64,000 nucleotides of DNA from 39-52-133 sp035531075 (GCA_035531075.1 DATKTO010000030.1:62001-126000); one strand, 5' to 3'. Positions 41,212 to 50,694 are shown, counted from the first letter of the stretch. Made by a program: numbers and translations. Notes: generated by a model not told the origin, from the letters alone.

Positions 41212-42567
41212 ATGCTTAATGACAGTAACGCCCTGGGGGGTATCGCTGCTCTGATTAAACCAATTGAGTGTATTTCGCCCGAAATAACGCTGGAGAGCGT
41301 GGCTGAGTTATTCAGCGATATCGCATATTCGAATGTGTTGTCGTTGCCGGTTGTGGAAAATGGTGTTCCCGTTGGTGTGATCAGTCGTTACCGTTTCATT
41401 GATGTTTATCTCAAAAAATACAGCCGCGAACTCAATGGTAAACGTCCGATACGTTTGTTCATGAGCTCTCCTCCTTTGGTGGTGGCTCATGATAAGCCAT
41501 TGGCCGAGGCGGCTCAGTATGTTGCGAGCAACATGTCTTTCCCGCTTACCGAGGATTTCATCATTACCGAAAATGGCCAATATGTTGGAATAGGTTTTGT
41601 AGTGGACTTGCTTACTGCAATGGAGTTGCAGATGCGCCAAAATACAGACGATCTAAATCAGGCCTATTCTCACCTGAAATCATCACAGCTTGCGTTGGTG
41701 CAATCGGAAAAAATGGCCTCGCTGGGACAAATGGTGGCGGGCATAGCCCATGAAATTAATACGCCGCTGGGATATGTACAAAATAATGTGGTCGTGGGGC
41801 AGGATATGTTCAACCAGGTCGGGGTTATGATCGCTGGATACGAAAAATTGATCGATAATCTGCTGGATGAAAATGTGGACGAGGAGAAAATATCTGCACA
41901 GATGCAGCAAGTGGCAGCTCTCCGCGCTAACAGCAGTCTGGTAGAAATGTTGCAGGCAATGCAGGGTCTGTTTGCGGATACGATTTACGGTGTGGGTGAA
42001 ATCTCCGAATTGGTGCTTAACCTGAAAGATTTTTCCCGCATGGACACAATGGCGACGGAAACAGTGAATGTGAATGAGTGCATAGAAAGCGCACTAAATA
42101 TTGGCCGCAATGTCCTTAAGAAATATGGGGTGGAAGTCATCAGGGATTTGGGTGATTTGCCGGGCATCACTTGTTCGCCTTCCCAGCTTAATCAGGTGTT
42201 TCTCAACTTGTTTACTAATGCAGCACAAGCAATGGAAGGCAATGGCAGGCTCACAATAAAGACCTGGCATGCAAACCGAGGCATACAAATCAGCATTGCA
42301 GATACCGGCAAGGGTATTGCGTCTGAGCATTTGGCCCGTATTTTCGATCCATTTTTTACCACCAAGCCAGTGGGTGAAGGAACGGGACTTGGACTTGCAA
42401 TCAGTCATCAAATTATCCAGAAACATGGCGGTGATATCAGCGTGGAGTCACACCCGGGAAGCGGAACGCGCTTCCATATCCATCTGCCTGTTGCTTCATC
42501 CGCAATAAAGCCAGACCAGCTTTTATCTGAAACGCCCCACCCCAGTCAACATGAGGAGACAGTATGA
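41212..42567 (+). CDS. CBS-domain sensor histidine kinase
   Basis: The 451-residue soluble kinase has two CBS-type repeats (about residues 15-145; LSLPVVENGVPVGVISRYRF, FIITENGQYVGIGFVVDLL), a coiled coil, a histidine-kinase domain with the phosphorylated histidine in MVAGIAHEINTPLGYVQNN near residue 180, and HATPase motifs (LFTNAAQAMEG, DTGKGIASEHLARIFDPFFT, GTGLGLAISHQII). CBS pairs bind adenine nucleotides, so it may sense energy state; this is inferred. It has no membrane helix. It overlaps the double-receiver gene by 4 bases. Confidence 0.93.
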   Translation: MLNDSNALGGIAALIKPIECISPEITLESVAELFSDIAYSNVLSLPVVENGVPVGVISRYRFIDVYLKKYSRELNGKRPIRLFMSSPPLVVAHDKPLAEAAQYVASNMSFPLTEDFIITENGQYVGIGFVVDLLTAMELQMRQNTDDLNQAYSHLKSSQLALVQSEKMASLGQMVAGIAHEINTPLGYVQNNVVVGQDMFNQVGVMIAGYEKLIDNLLDENVDEEKISAQMQQVAALRANSSLVEMLQAMQGLFADTIYGVGEISELVLNLKDFSRMDTMATETVNVNECIESALNIGRNVLKKYGVEVIRDLGDLPGITCSPSQLNQVFLNLFTNAAQAMEGNGRLTIKTWHANRGIQISIADTGKGIASEHLARIFDPFFTTKPVGEGTGLGLAISHQIIQKHGGDISVESHPGSGTRFHIHLPVASSAIKPDQLLSETPHPSQHEETV

Positions 42568-43490
42568 ATAAGCCAACGATATTGTTAGTCGATGATGAAG
42601 AGCGCATATTACGATCTTTGCAGATGTTATTTTTCACGGGCTACAACGTTCGTATTACCACCGATGCACACGAGGCAATACGTATTTTACGTGACGAGCA
42701 GGTGCATGTGATCGTCAGCGATCAGCGCATGCCCATAATGCAGGGTTCCGAACTGTTAAGAGTCGCCCGTGAAACTTCCCCTGCCACCATGCGCATACTG
42801 CTAACCGGATATTCCGATATGGAAGCGTCTATCGCAAGCGTTAACGAAGGCGAAGTGTTCCGTTACCTGCTCAAACCTTGGAATGCAGTGGATGTAAAAG
42901 AGGTGGTCGCCCAGGCGGCTGCCATCGCTACTTCCACCTTTGCCACGCAACAGTCTCCGATAGCTGCTGTTATCGAAACCGACAAACAGAAATTACGCAT
43001 ACTGGTGATGGATAACGATCAATCCACAGCCAGTGCGGTGGAAGAAATTCTGCAGCATCGCGCAGAGGTGATATGGTCACAGAATGAGCAGCATGCCATG
43101 GATATTCTGGCAAAACAGGATGTGTCGCTGGTGGTAGCAGACCTGACGATGGATGGAAAGAGCGTGAGCTATATACTCAAGACCGTCAAACAGTTTAATC
43201 CGCAAACGCAAATCATCGTCCTGACATCATTTAACGATACATCACGCCTGGTCGAGCTGATCAATCAGGCGCAAATTATTCGCTACCTGCCCAAACCTAT
43301 ACGCAACAACATTCTGGCACGCAATCTTGAGTTCGTGATTGAGCGCTTTCATGCGCTCGGCAATACGCCTGCATTGCAAAACCGCCAGAGCGTGGAAGCC
43401 ATCAAGGATCCCCAGGAAAAGCAGCTGTCAGGCAGTTTCATGAGCATGTTGAATCGCTTGCGCTCTCGCTCGAGTCTAACCCAGAACTAA
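42564..43490 (+). CDS. Double-receiver response regulator
   Basis: The 308-residue protein has two receiver domains. The first (TILLVDDEERILRSLQMLFF; aspartate in VIVSDQRMPIMQGSELL; LKPW) resembles RpfG-type receivers; the second (LRILVMDNDQSTASAVEEIL; aspartate in LVVADLTMDG; LPKPI) is more diverged. There is no DNA-binding or enzyme domain, so it may be a phosphate relay or protein-interaction output. It is translationally coupled to the CBS kinase. Confidence 0.9.
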   Translation: MNKPTILLVDDEERILRSLQMLFFTGYNVRITTDAHEAIRILRDEQVHVIVSDQRMPIMQGSELLRVARETSPATMRILLTGYSDMEASIASVNEGEVFRYLLKPWNAVDVKEVVAQAAAIATSTFATQQSPIAAVIETDKQKLRILVMDNDQSTASAVEEILQHRAEVIWSQNEQHAMDILAKQDVSLVVADLTMDGKSVSYILKTVKQFNPQTQIIVLTSFNDTSRLVELINQAQIIRYLPKPIRNNILARNLEFVIERFHALGNTPALQNRQSVEAIKDPQEKQLSGSFMSMLNRLRSRSSLTQN

Positions 43491-43552
43491 GTAGAATATT
43501 AAAGTACGCCTTTTGAAACCCAACCGCATGATAAAGTCGAAAATGTTTGATT

Positions 43553-43924
43553 TTACTCAAACAAAATCCCCGCCACCACTTTGCGATCTTCCGCCGTCAG
43601 GATATTATAGGTGCGGCAGGCAGCCGGGGTGTTCATGAACTCCACAGCGATGCCGGCAGCGCTTAAGGCGCGATACAGCTGCGGGTGCGCAAAGCGATGC
43701 TGGCTGCCGGTGCCCAGTATCACAACCTCAGGCTTGAGCGTCAGGAAATGGCTGAAGTCGGCTTCAGTCAGTGCTGCAAAGCTCCTCGCGGACCAGTCTG
43801 TCAGCACTTGCTCAGGCGTGACGATGATGGGTTGTTCGTATCGTTGCTGATTCACCTGGACATAGCCTTCTCCATGCGCGGTAAAAATATTCTGGCCCGG
43901 ATTGACGGAAAGATGAAATTTCAT
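43553..43924 (-). CDS. Mth938-like domain protein
   Basis: The 123-residue protein belongs to the DUF498/Mth938 family related to NDUFAF3: IIVTPEQVLTDWSARSF, FLTLKPEVVILGTGSQHRF, FMNTPAACRTYNILTAEDRK. Bacterial copies are of unknown function; the eukaryotic relative helps complex I assembly. GGAAG before the ATG supports the start. It diverges from the alaA-hom-thrC cluster, an arrangement common in betaproteobacteria. Confidence 0.92.
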   Translation of the reverse strand: MKFHLSVNPGQNIFTAHGEGYVQVNQQRYEQPIIVTPEQVLTDWSARSFAALTEADFSHFLTLKPEVVILGTGSQHRFAHPQLYRALSAAGIAVEFMNTPAACRTYNILTAEDRKVVAGILFE

Positions 43925-44107
43925 GGGGCTTCCATTCTGGCTGGCTTGCTTGATTAGCGGGGTTTATTTGCTCGGCAGGCTGGGCTAAGTTAGAATTGCA
44001 TCCTTTACAGCCATGCATTTTCATGGGGGTTGAAAGCGAATTCTACCGGATTCGTTCTCACTTAAAAACTGAAATGATCAAGCCCGAAATAATATTGCCA
44101 GAAAATT

Positions 44108-45370
44108 ATGAAACAAGTTAATCCTGCCGAAATTGATACCGCGCGTCCCGTGATGAAATCCGCCAAGCTGGCGAATGTCTGCTATGACATTCGCGGCCCG
44201 GTGATGGCGCGCTCGAAGCAGATGGAGGAAGACGGCCATCGCATCATCAAGCTGAATATTGGCAACCTGGCCTCGTTTGGTTTTGAAACGCCTGAGGAAA
44301 TCCAGCAGGACGTGATTCACAATATGCCCAACTCTGCCGGCTACTCGGACTCCAAGGGCATGTTTGCCGCGCGCAAGGCGATCATGCACTATTCGCAGCA
44401 GAAAAAAATTGCCGGGGTCGGGATGGACGATATTTTCATCGGCAATGGCGCGTCCGAGCTGATTACCATGTCGATGCAGGGCCTGCTGAATACGGGGGAC
44501 GAGGTGCTGGTTCCGGCGCCTGACTACCCGCTGTGGACGGCTGCGGTGACGCTGGCCGGCGGCACCCCGCGCCATTATCTGTGCGATGAACAGAATGACT
44601 GGATGCCCGATCTGCAGGATATGCGCCGCAAGATCACGACCAATACGCGTGCGATAGTCATTATCAACCCGAACAATCCTACCGGCGCGCTGTATTCCGA
44701 CGATCTGTTGAAGGAGATCATCGCGATTGCGCGCCAGCACCAGTTGATCATATTTGCCGATGAAATCTACGACAAGGTGCTGTATGACGGTGTCACCCAT
44801 ACCTCGATCGCCTCGCTGGCGGATGATGTGCTGTTTGTGACCTTCAACGGTCTGTCAAAAAATTACCGCGCCTGCGGCTATCGCTCCGGCTGGATGATCG
44901 TGTCGGGCAACAAGAAGCATGCGCAGGATTATATCGACGGCCTCAATATCCTGGCGTCGATGCGCTTGTGTTCCAACGTGCCCGGACAGTTTGCGATCCA
45001 GACCGCGCTGGGTGGCTATCAGAGCATCAACGATCTGGTGGCTCCCGGCGGACGCCTGTGCAAGCAGCGCGACCTTGCCCATGAGTTGCTGACTGCGATT
45101 CCGGGGGTGACTTGCGTTAAACCCAAGGCCGCGCTTTATCTGTTCCCGCGCCTTGACCCGAAAATGTACCCGATTGCGGATGACCAGAAATTTATCCTTG
45201 AACTGTTGGAAACCGAGAAGGTATTGGTGGTACAGGGAACCGGCTTTAACTGGCCGCACCCGGATCATCTGCGCATCGTATTTTTACCCAACGCGGACGA
45301 TCTGGCCGAGGCGATTGGGCGTATCGCACGTTTTCTTGAATCCTACCGCAAACGGTATGGTACACATTGA
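44108..45370 (+). CDS. alaA: PLP-dependent aminotransferase (AlaA-like)
   Basis: The 420-residue fold-type I aminotransferase shows IKLNIGNLASFGFETPEEI, NGASELITMSMQGLL, VIINPNNPTGALYSDDLL, FADEIYDKVLYDG and the PLP lysine in FNGLSKNYRACGYRSGW near residue 251. The pattern is closest to AlaA, which makes alanine from pyruvate and glutamate. Broad-specificity aspartate or methionine roles cannot be excluded. It is 19 bases before hom, so they are likely cotranscribed. No good ribosome site is visible. Confidence 0.88.
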   Translation: MKQVNPAEIDTARPVMKSAKLANVCYDIRGPVMARSKQMEEDGHRIIKLNIGNLASFGFETPEEIQQDVIHNMPNSAGYSDSKGMFAARKAIMHYSQQKKIAGVGMDDIFIGNGASELITMSMQGLLNTGDEVLVPAPDYPLWTAAVTLAGGTPRHYLCDEQNDWMPDLQDMRRKITTNTRAIVIINPNNPTGALYSDDLLKEIIAIARQHQLIIFADEIYDKVLYDGVTHTSIASLADDVLFVTFNGLSKNYRACGYRSGWMIVSGNKKHAQDYIDGLNILASMRLCSNVPGQFAIQTALGGYQSINDLVAPGGRLCKQRDLAHELLTAIPGVTCVKPKAALYLFPRLDPKMYPIADDQKFILELLETEKVLVVQGTGFNWPHPDHLRIVFLPNADDLAEAIGRIARFLESYRKRYGTH

Positions 45371-45389
45371 TTAAATAAGGGCTTTAAGA

Positions 45390-46703
45390 ATGAAACCGAT
45401 GAATGTGGGACTGTTGGGAAGCGGCACCGTGGGAGGTGGAACCTTCACCGTGCTGGCGCGTAATGCGGAAGAAATCAGCCGTCGTGCGGGCCGCCCGATC
45501 AATATTACCGTGGTGGCTGACAAAAACATCGAGTTGGCCAAGAGCGTCACCAAAGGTGTTTGCCGTGTGACCGACGATGCATTCTCGGTGGTGAACGATC
45601 CCGAGGTCGATATAGTGATCGAGCTGATCGGCGGCACCGGCGTGGCCAAAGAACTGGTGCTCAAGGCAATACACAACGGCAAGCATGTGGTCACCGCCAA
45701 CAAGGCGCTGCTCGCGGTGCATGGCAATGAAATATTTACCGCCGCACAGCAGATGCGCGTGATGGTCGCATTCGAGGCGGCTGTGGCCGGCGGTATCCCC
45801 ATCATCAAGGCGGTGCGCGAAGGCCTGGCCGCCAACCGCATTGAATGGATTGCCGGCATTATCAATGGCACCACCAACTTTATACTGTCCGAGATGCGCG
45901 ACAAAGGCCTGAGTTTCGACACGGTGCTGAAAGAAGCGCAGCGTCTGGGTTATGCGGAGTCTGACCCCACTTTTGATATTGAAGGGGTGGATGCGGCGCA
46001 CAAGATCACCATTCTTGCGGCGATTGCGTTCGGTATTCCGATGCAGTTCGACAAGGCTTATATCGAGGGCATATCCAAGCTTGATGCAACCGACATTAAA
46101 TATGCCGAGCAACTGGGTTATCGCATCAAGCTGCTGGGTATCACCAAGCGTACAGGTGAAGGGGTTGAGCTGCGCGTGCATCCGACTCTGATTCCGACCA
46201 AGCGCCTGATCGCCAATGTGGAAGGCGCGATGAATGCCGTGGTAGTGCAGGGTGATGCGGTCGGTGCGACGCTGTATTACGGCAAGGGTGCGGGTGCCGA
46301 GCCTACCGCCAGCGCGGTGATTGCCGATCTGGTCGATGTGACGCGCATGCATACAGCCGATCCGCAAAATCGCGTGCCGCATCTGGCATTCCAGCCCAAC
46401 CAGCTGGCCGATCTGCGCATCCTGTCGATGGACGAGGTGCAGACCAGCTACTACCTGCGCATGCGGGTGCAGGACAAACCCGGTGTGCTGGCCGACATCA
46501 CGCGCATCCTGGCGGATGAGCAGATCTCCATCGATGCTGTGATCCAGAAAGAACCGGGCGAAGGCGAAGACCAGACCGATCTGATCATGCTCACCCACCA
46601 GACGCGCGAGAAACGTATCAACACCGCGATTGCGAAGATTGAAGCGCTGAAAGTCATTACCGGAAAAGTGGTACGCATCCGTCTGGAAGAGCTGGGAAAA
46701 TAA
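45390..46703 (+). CDS. hom: Homoserine dehydrogenase
   Basis: The 437-residue enzyme reduces aspartate semialdehyde to homoserine, for threonine and methionine. The NAD(P) site is NVGLLGSGTVGGGTFTVL; the catalytic domain has EAAVAGGIPIIKAVREGLAA, INGTTNFILSEM and GYAESDPTFDIEGVDAAHK. A C-terminal ACT domain (about 350-437: YYLRMRVQDKPGVLADITRI) would give threonine feedback control. The ATG is preceded by a modest site. A large inverted repeat lies after its stop. Confidence 0.97.
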   Translation: MKPMNVGLLGSGTVGGGTFTVLARNAEEISRRAGRPINITVVADKNIELAKSVTKGVCRVTDDAFSVVNDPEVDIVIELIGGTGVAKELVLKAIHNGKHVVTANKALLAVHGNEIFTAAQQMRVMVAFEAAVAGGIPIIKAVREGLAANRIEWIAGIINGTTNFILSEMRDKGLSFDTVLKEAQRLGYAESDPTFDIEGVDAAHKITILAAIAFGIPMQFDKAYIEGISKLDATDIKYAEQLGYRIKLLGITKRTGEGVELRVHPTLIPTKRLIANVEGAMNAVVVQGDAVGATLYYGKGAGAEPTASAVIADLVDVTRMHTADPQNRVPHLAFQPNQLADLRILSMDEVQTSYYLRMRVQDKPGVLADITRILADEQISIDAVIQKEPGEGEDQTDLIMLTHQTREKRINTAIAKIEALKVITGKVVRIRLEELGK

Positions 46704-46709
46704 AAAGCT

Positions 46710-46839
46710 GTCATTCCCGCGCAGGCGGGAATCCAGTTAAGAGCAAGTATCCCTGCGCAAGTAAGCAGGACAAAATCTGATTCGACCCGCTAAGCGGGGC
46801 TTATTTAATCATCCGGATTCCCGCCTGCGCGGGAATGAC
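46710..46839. repeat. Inverted pair of dRS3-like repeats between hom and thrC
   Basis: GTCATTCCCGCGCAGGCGGG plus AATCC (46710-46734) is repeated exactly in inverted orientation at 46815-46839. Each 25-base arm is itself palindromic around ATTCCCG/CGGGAAT, like dRS3/NEMIS repeats of Neisseria. The 80 bases between include a second hairpin (CCCGCTAAGCGGGG, near 46786). The whole unit has the shape of a small non-coding mobile element. It ends 17 bases before the thrC ATG, so it occupies the thrC leader. Confidence 0.75.
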
Positions 46840-46856
46840 GATAAAGCGAGTAATAA

Positions 46857-48290
46857 ATGAACTATATTTCCACGCGCGGCAACTCCCCGAAAAAGAAATT
46901 TACCGAAATCCTGCTGGGCGGGCTTGCCCCCGACGGTGGCCTGTATCTGCCGAATCAATATCCGCAGATAAGCCGTGACGAGCTGGAAGCTTGGCGCAAG
47001 CTGTCGTATGCCGATCTGGCTTATGAGGTGCTGGCCAAGTTTGCAACCGATATCCCGCCCGCCGATCTCAAGGCCATCGTCAGCAAGACCTACACCGCCG
47101 AGGTCTATCACAATGTGCGCCCGGGTTCCGACACCACGCAGATCACGCCGCTGCGCACGCTTGAGCCTGGCCTGCATATCCTTGAGCTGTCCAACGGCCC
47201 AACCCTCGCGTTCAAGGATATGGCAATGCAGCTGCTCGGCAACCTGTTCGAGTATGCGCTGGACAAACAGCACGATGAGCTGAATATTCTGGGTGCAACT
47301 TCAGGCGATACCGGCTCGGCGGCGGAGTATGCGATGCGCGGCAAGCGCGGCATCCGCGTGTTCATGCTGTCGCCGCACCAGAAAATGAGCCGCTTCCAGA
47401 CCGCGCAGATGTTCTCGCTGCAGGATCAAAATATTTTCAATATCGCGATCAGGGGGGTATTTGACGACGCTCAGGACATGGTCAAGGCGGTGTCCAACGA
47501 CCATGCTTTCAAGGAAAAATACAAGATTGGCACGGTTAACTCGATCAACTGGGCGCGTGTTTCCGCGCAGATCGTGTATTACTTCAAGGGCTATTTTGCA
47601 GCGACAAAATCCAGCGATGAGCAGGTGTCGTTCTCGGTGCCGTCTGGCAATTTCGGCAATATCTGCGCCGGGCATATTGCGCGCATGATGGGCTTGCCGA
47701 TCAAGCAGCTGATCCTCGCGACCAATGAGAACAATGTGCTGGAAGAGTTTTTCAAGTCCGGCGTGTACCGTCCGCGCACTACCGCCGAAACGGCGCACAC
47801 CAGCAGCCCGTCCATGGATATCTCCAAGGCTTCGAATTTTGAGCGCTTTGTATTCGATCTGGTCGGGCGTAAAAGTGAGACGGTGCGCGAGCTGTGGAGC
47901 GGGGTCGATGCGGGCAAGTCTTTTGATCTGCGCGGCTCGGCACATTGGAAGAATATCAAGCAATACGGCTTTGCCGCGGGATACAGCACCCATGCAGACC
48001 GCCTGGCCACGATACGCATGGTGTGGGAGAAATACGGCGTGATGGTGGACACTCACACCGCCGATGGCATCAAGGTCGGGCTGGAAAAGCGCGAAGCCGG
48101 CGTGCCGCTGATCTGCCTGGAAACTGCGCTTCCGGCAAAATTTGAAGACACTATCATCGAGGCGCTGGGGCGCAAACCTGAGCGCCCTGCCGGTATGGAA
48201 GGGCTGGAAAGTCTGCCGCAGCGTTGCGAGGTAATGGACGCGGATCTGGGCAAACTCAAGGCTTACATCACCTCGAATGTGCCGCAATAA
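46857..48290 (+). CDS. thrC: Threonine synthase
   Basis: The 477-residue PLP enzyme turns O-phosphohomoserine into threonine. It starts MNYISTRGNSPKKKFTEILL, and has the PLP lysine in TLAFKDMAMQLLGNLFEYAL (about residue 120), LGATSGDTGSAAEYAMRGKR, and SVPSGNFGNICAGHIARMMG. Its length matches the long enteric/fungal type. No clear ribosome site lies before the ATG, because the inverted repeat ends 17 bases upstream. It is in an operon-like order with hom. Confidence 0.97.
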   Translation: MNYISTRGNSPKKKFTEILLGGLAPDGGLYLPNQYPQISRDELEAWRKLSYADLAYEVLAKFATDIPPADLKAIVSKTYTAEVYHNVRPGSDTTQITPLRTLEPGLHILELSNGPTLAFKDMAMQLLGNLFEYALDKQHDELNILGATSGDTGSAAEYAMRGKRGIRVFMLSPHQKMSRFQTAQMFSLQDQNIFNIAIRGVFDDAQDMVKAVSNDHAFKEKYKIGTVNSINWARVSAQIVYYFKGYFAATKSSDEQVSFSVPSGNFGNICAGHIARMMGLPIKQLILATNENNVLEEFFKSGVYRPRTTAETAHTSSPSMDISKASNFERFVFDLVGRKSETVRELWSGVDAGKSFDLRGSAHWKNIKQYGFAAGYSTHADRLATIRMVWEKYGVMVDTHTADGIKVGLEKREAGVPLICLETALPAKFEDTIIEALGRKPERPAGMEGLESLPQRCEVMDADLGKLKAYITSNVPQ

Positions 48291-48326
48291 ATATCCTGAT
48301 GATGCCATGCATGGGAGTTGCTGATT

Positions 48327-48764
48327 ATGCCAACTGAAATCACGATCACCACCGTTGCCCATGTCATCCAGCTGGCCGTTGCGCCGGTATTTCTGCTGAC
48401 GGGTGTGGGCACTTTTCTGCACGTGATGACCAGCCGCCTGTCCCGCATCATCGATCGCTTCAGGGTATTGGAATCCATCACACCTAATGCGCAGGAAGCA
48501 AACGCCCATCAGGCAGAAATGAAGATTCTTGCTCAGCGCGAGCGGGTAATTTACTGGTCGATCAGCCTGTGCACTATATGCGCATTGCTCATTTGCGTCG
48601 TGATTGCGACGTTGTTTGTGGGATCGGTGATGGGGGTGCAGCTGACGATTCTTATCGCATCATTATTTATTGCGGCCATGCTTGCGCTGATAGGCGGACT
48701 GTTGAGCCTGTTGCGCGAAATATATATCGCAACCGGCAGCATACACCGGGTAGGCAAGCGTTGA
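48327..48764 (+). CDS. DUF2721 membrane protein
   Basis: The 145-residue protein has three helices: one near residues 10-31, and two in a pair near 78-125, with RLSRIIDRFRVLE between. It fits the DUF2721 family of unknown function. GGGAG lies 9 bases before the ATG; an upstream in-frame start at 48318 is possible. It overlaps the next gene by one base. Confidence 0.87.
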   Translation: MPTEITITTVAHVIQLAVAPVFLLTGVGTFLHVMTSRLSRIIDRFRVLESITPNAQEANAHQAEMKILAQRERVIYWSISLCTICALLICVVIATLFVGSVMGVQLTILIASLFIAAMLALIGGLLSLLREIYIATGSIHRVGKR

Positions 48765-49315
48765 TGAATTCGGAGCCGCCGCTGCAGCAGCAGGGAAAAC
48801 CTGCAGAAATGAAACCCTCAAAATCACGGGTATGGCTGCGGCGCGGGCTGGAGCTGTTACTCTTCGTCGTGCTTATAATCGGCGTGCGCGCCTGGCAGCA
48901 GCGCGACATTGTAAAAGGCGCGGCGCCAGCTTTGAGCGGAGCACTGCTGGACGGCAAGCCTTTTGTGTTGGCAGCAAAACCTGAACAGCCGGTTCTGGTG
49001 CATTTCTGGGCCACCTGGTGCCCTATCTGCAAGGCTGAGCAGGGATCGATTGACTCCCTGGCGCGCGACAATCCCAATGTCATCACCGTGGCGATGCAAA
49101 GCGGCAGCAGCAACGTCGTGCAGCAATATATGCGCGAGCAGGGCATAAGCTTCCCGGTGCTAATCGATGCGGATAATCAGATTTCAGCGAGATGGGGCGT
49201 GCAGGCGGTACCGGCCAGTTTCATCGTCGACAGGGATGGGAAAATACGCCATGTCGAGATTGGATACACCACGGAAACAGGTTTGCGTCTGCGGCTGTGG
49301 CTGGCCAGTTTTTGA
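48764..49315 (+). CDS. TlpA-like membrane-anchored thioredoxin
   Basis: The 183-residue protein has an N-terminal cytoplasmic part, one membrane helix (LELLLFVVLIIGVRAWQQ) and a periplasmic thioredoxin domain with WATWCPICKAEQ, QPVLVHF and the cis-proline in GVQAVPASFIVDRDGKI. It matches protein disulfide reductases of the TlpA/ResA/CcmG kind. The ATG shares a base with the DUF2721 stop (TGATG). The natural substrate is unknown; cytochrome c maturation or copper-centre assembly are possible. Confidence 0.9.
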   Translation: MNSEPPLQQQGKPAEMKPSKSRVWLRRGLELLLFVVLIIGVRAWQQRDIVKGAAPALSGALLDGKPFVLAAKPEQPVLVHFWATWCPICKAEQGSIDSLARDNPNVITVAMQSGSSNVVQQYMREQGISFPVLIDADNQISARWGVQAVPASFIVDRDGKIRHVEIGYTTETGLRLRLWLASF

Positions 49316-49333
49316 ACTGTAGTTCGTCAGCTC

Positions 49334-50599
49334 TTAAATTGATACGACCTGGTTACGCCCATTTTGTTTGGCCGTATACAGCGCTTCATCGGAGCGGTTG
49401 ATCATCTCGTCCAGGGTGTCGGGAAGCGTGGTGGTGACACCAATGCTGACAGTCAAACGAATGGATTCTTTTTCATCCAGGTGTATAGGCATCCCCTCGA
49501 TATACAGCCTGAGTCGATTCATGGTGTCAGCGACCGAGTTATTGTTCACCGCAATAATGCAGAACTCTTCACCTCCCATGCGCGCAACGATGTCGGTTGT
49601 GCGGAAATGCCTGGTAATGGCCTGAGCCACCGATACGATAGCCTTGTCCCCTGTGTCGTGACCATAAGTGTCGTTGATGCGCTTGAATAAATCGATATCG
49701 ATCATCGCGATCAAAAGCTGGATATGGCCACGTTTCGCGCTACTGAACAAAGCATTGCCCGCTTCAAACAAATAGCGGCGATTGTAAAGTTTGGTCAGAT
49801 AGTCGCGATTGGCCTGTTCCTGAATAGTGCGCAGACTATCTAGATAGTCGAGGCGGGCATTGATGCGGCTGACAAACTCTTCAACCAGGAAAGGTTTGTG
49901 AATAATGTCGTCGGCCCCGGCTTTGAAGAAGCGGACCCCGCCAAAGTCGTTGGTTGAACCGGTTATGCCGATGATTGCAAGCTTGGTGCTGGGGAAATTG
50001 GCGCGCAGCTTCATGCATAAGTCAACGCCGTCCGTTTCCGGCATTTCATAGGCAGTCACGACCACCGAAATATCGCCGCGCTTTTCGATTGCTTGCAGAG
50101 CAGCATTGGCACTGTCTGCTTCAACTACGTGCAAGCGCTGGGTGAGCAGTATCTTCTTGAGGTTGTTCCGGTGGACAAGATTATCATCCACGATCAGCAC
50201 GGTGCACTGCATATTCCGTAGCGTGTGAAGCACGCTTTTCTGGACTATTGCAATGGAACCTGGGGACTGTTTGGTGACGTAATCAACGATGGGTTTTGCA
50301 GAGATGCGGTCGTGTGTCGTGCTGTCCATTGAGCCGGTCAGAACAATGGTGGCAACGCCATAGCCCAGCACCATGTCCACCGCCTGCCCATCAACTGCAT
50401 CCGGTAAATTCAGGTCAACAACGGCAACCTGGTACTGGCCGGGATGTTCTGCAATAAGCTCTCCACATGCAGCAAGGGATCTTGCCAGATCGACAGGCAT
50501 GCCAACCGCACCACTGATGGCATTTTTAACCACCATGCCAACCGTAGCGCTGTCGTCAACAACCAGTATTCGCCCTGCAACTTGGTCAGATTGACTCAT
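49334..50599 (-). CDS. REC-REC-GGDEF response regulator (second receiver without its aspartate)
   Basis: The 421-residue protein has two receivers and a diguanylate cyclase domain with ARMGGEEFCIIAV (GGEEF) and MIDIDLFKRINDTYGHDTGD. The first receiver keeps ILVVDDSATVG and VAVVDLNLPDAVDG. In the second, the phosphoacceptor position reads VVVTAYEMPETDG: alanine (codon GCC, complement of 50051-50053) replaces aspartate. The second receiver is therefore likely a pseudo-receiver. The GGDEF half has no inhibitory-site search done. Convergent with the TlpA-like gene. Confidence 0.92.
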   Translation of the reverse strand: MSQSDQVAGRILVVDDSATVGMVVKNAISGAVGMPVDLARSLAACGELIAEHPGQYQVAVVDLNLPDAVDGQAVDMVLGYGVATIVLTGSMDSTTHDRISAKPIVDYVTKQSPGSIAIVQKSVLHTLRNMQCTVLIVDDNLVHRNNLKKILLTQRLHVVEADSANAALQAIEKRGDISVVVTAYEMPETDGVDLCMKLRANFPSTKLAIIGITGSTNDFGGVRFFKAGADDIIHKPFLVEEFVSRINARLDYLDSLRTIQEQANRDYLTKLYNRRYLFEAGNALFSSAKRGHIQLLIAMIDIDLFKRINDTYGHDTGDKAIVSVAQAITRHFRTTDIVARMGGEEFCIIAVNNNSVADTMNRLRLYIEGMPIHLDEKESIRLTVSIGVTTTLPDTLDEMINRSDEALYTAKQNGRNQVVSI

Positions 50600-50662
50600 G
50601 TGTTTTTCAGTATGGAAATCCGATAAGCTCAGGATTTATTTTATTTTTTTGGATGGAAATAA

Positions 50663-50694
50663 TTATAACCATTATTTCTCAATAATGGTTATAA
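50663..50694 (-). terminator. Perfect 14-base hairpin downstream of dnaJ
   Basis: TTATAACCATTATT (50663-50676) and AATAATGGTTATAA (50681-50694) form a perfect stem with a 4-base loop. It lies between dnaJ and the GGDEF regulator, both on the minus strand. It may terminate transcription coming from dnaJ. Confidence 0.5.
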
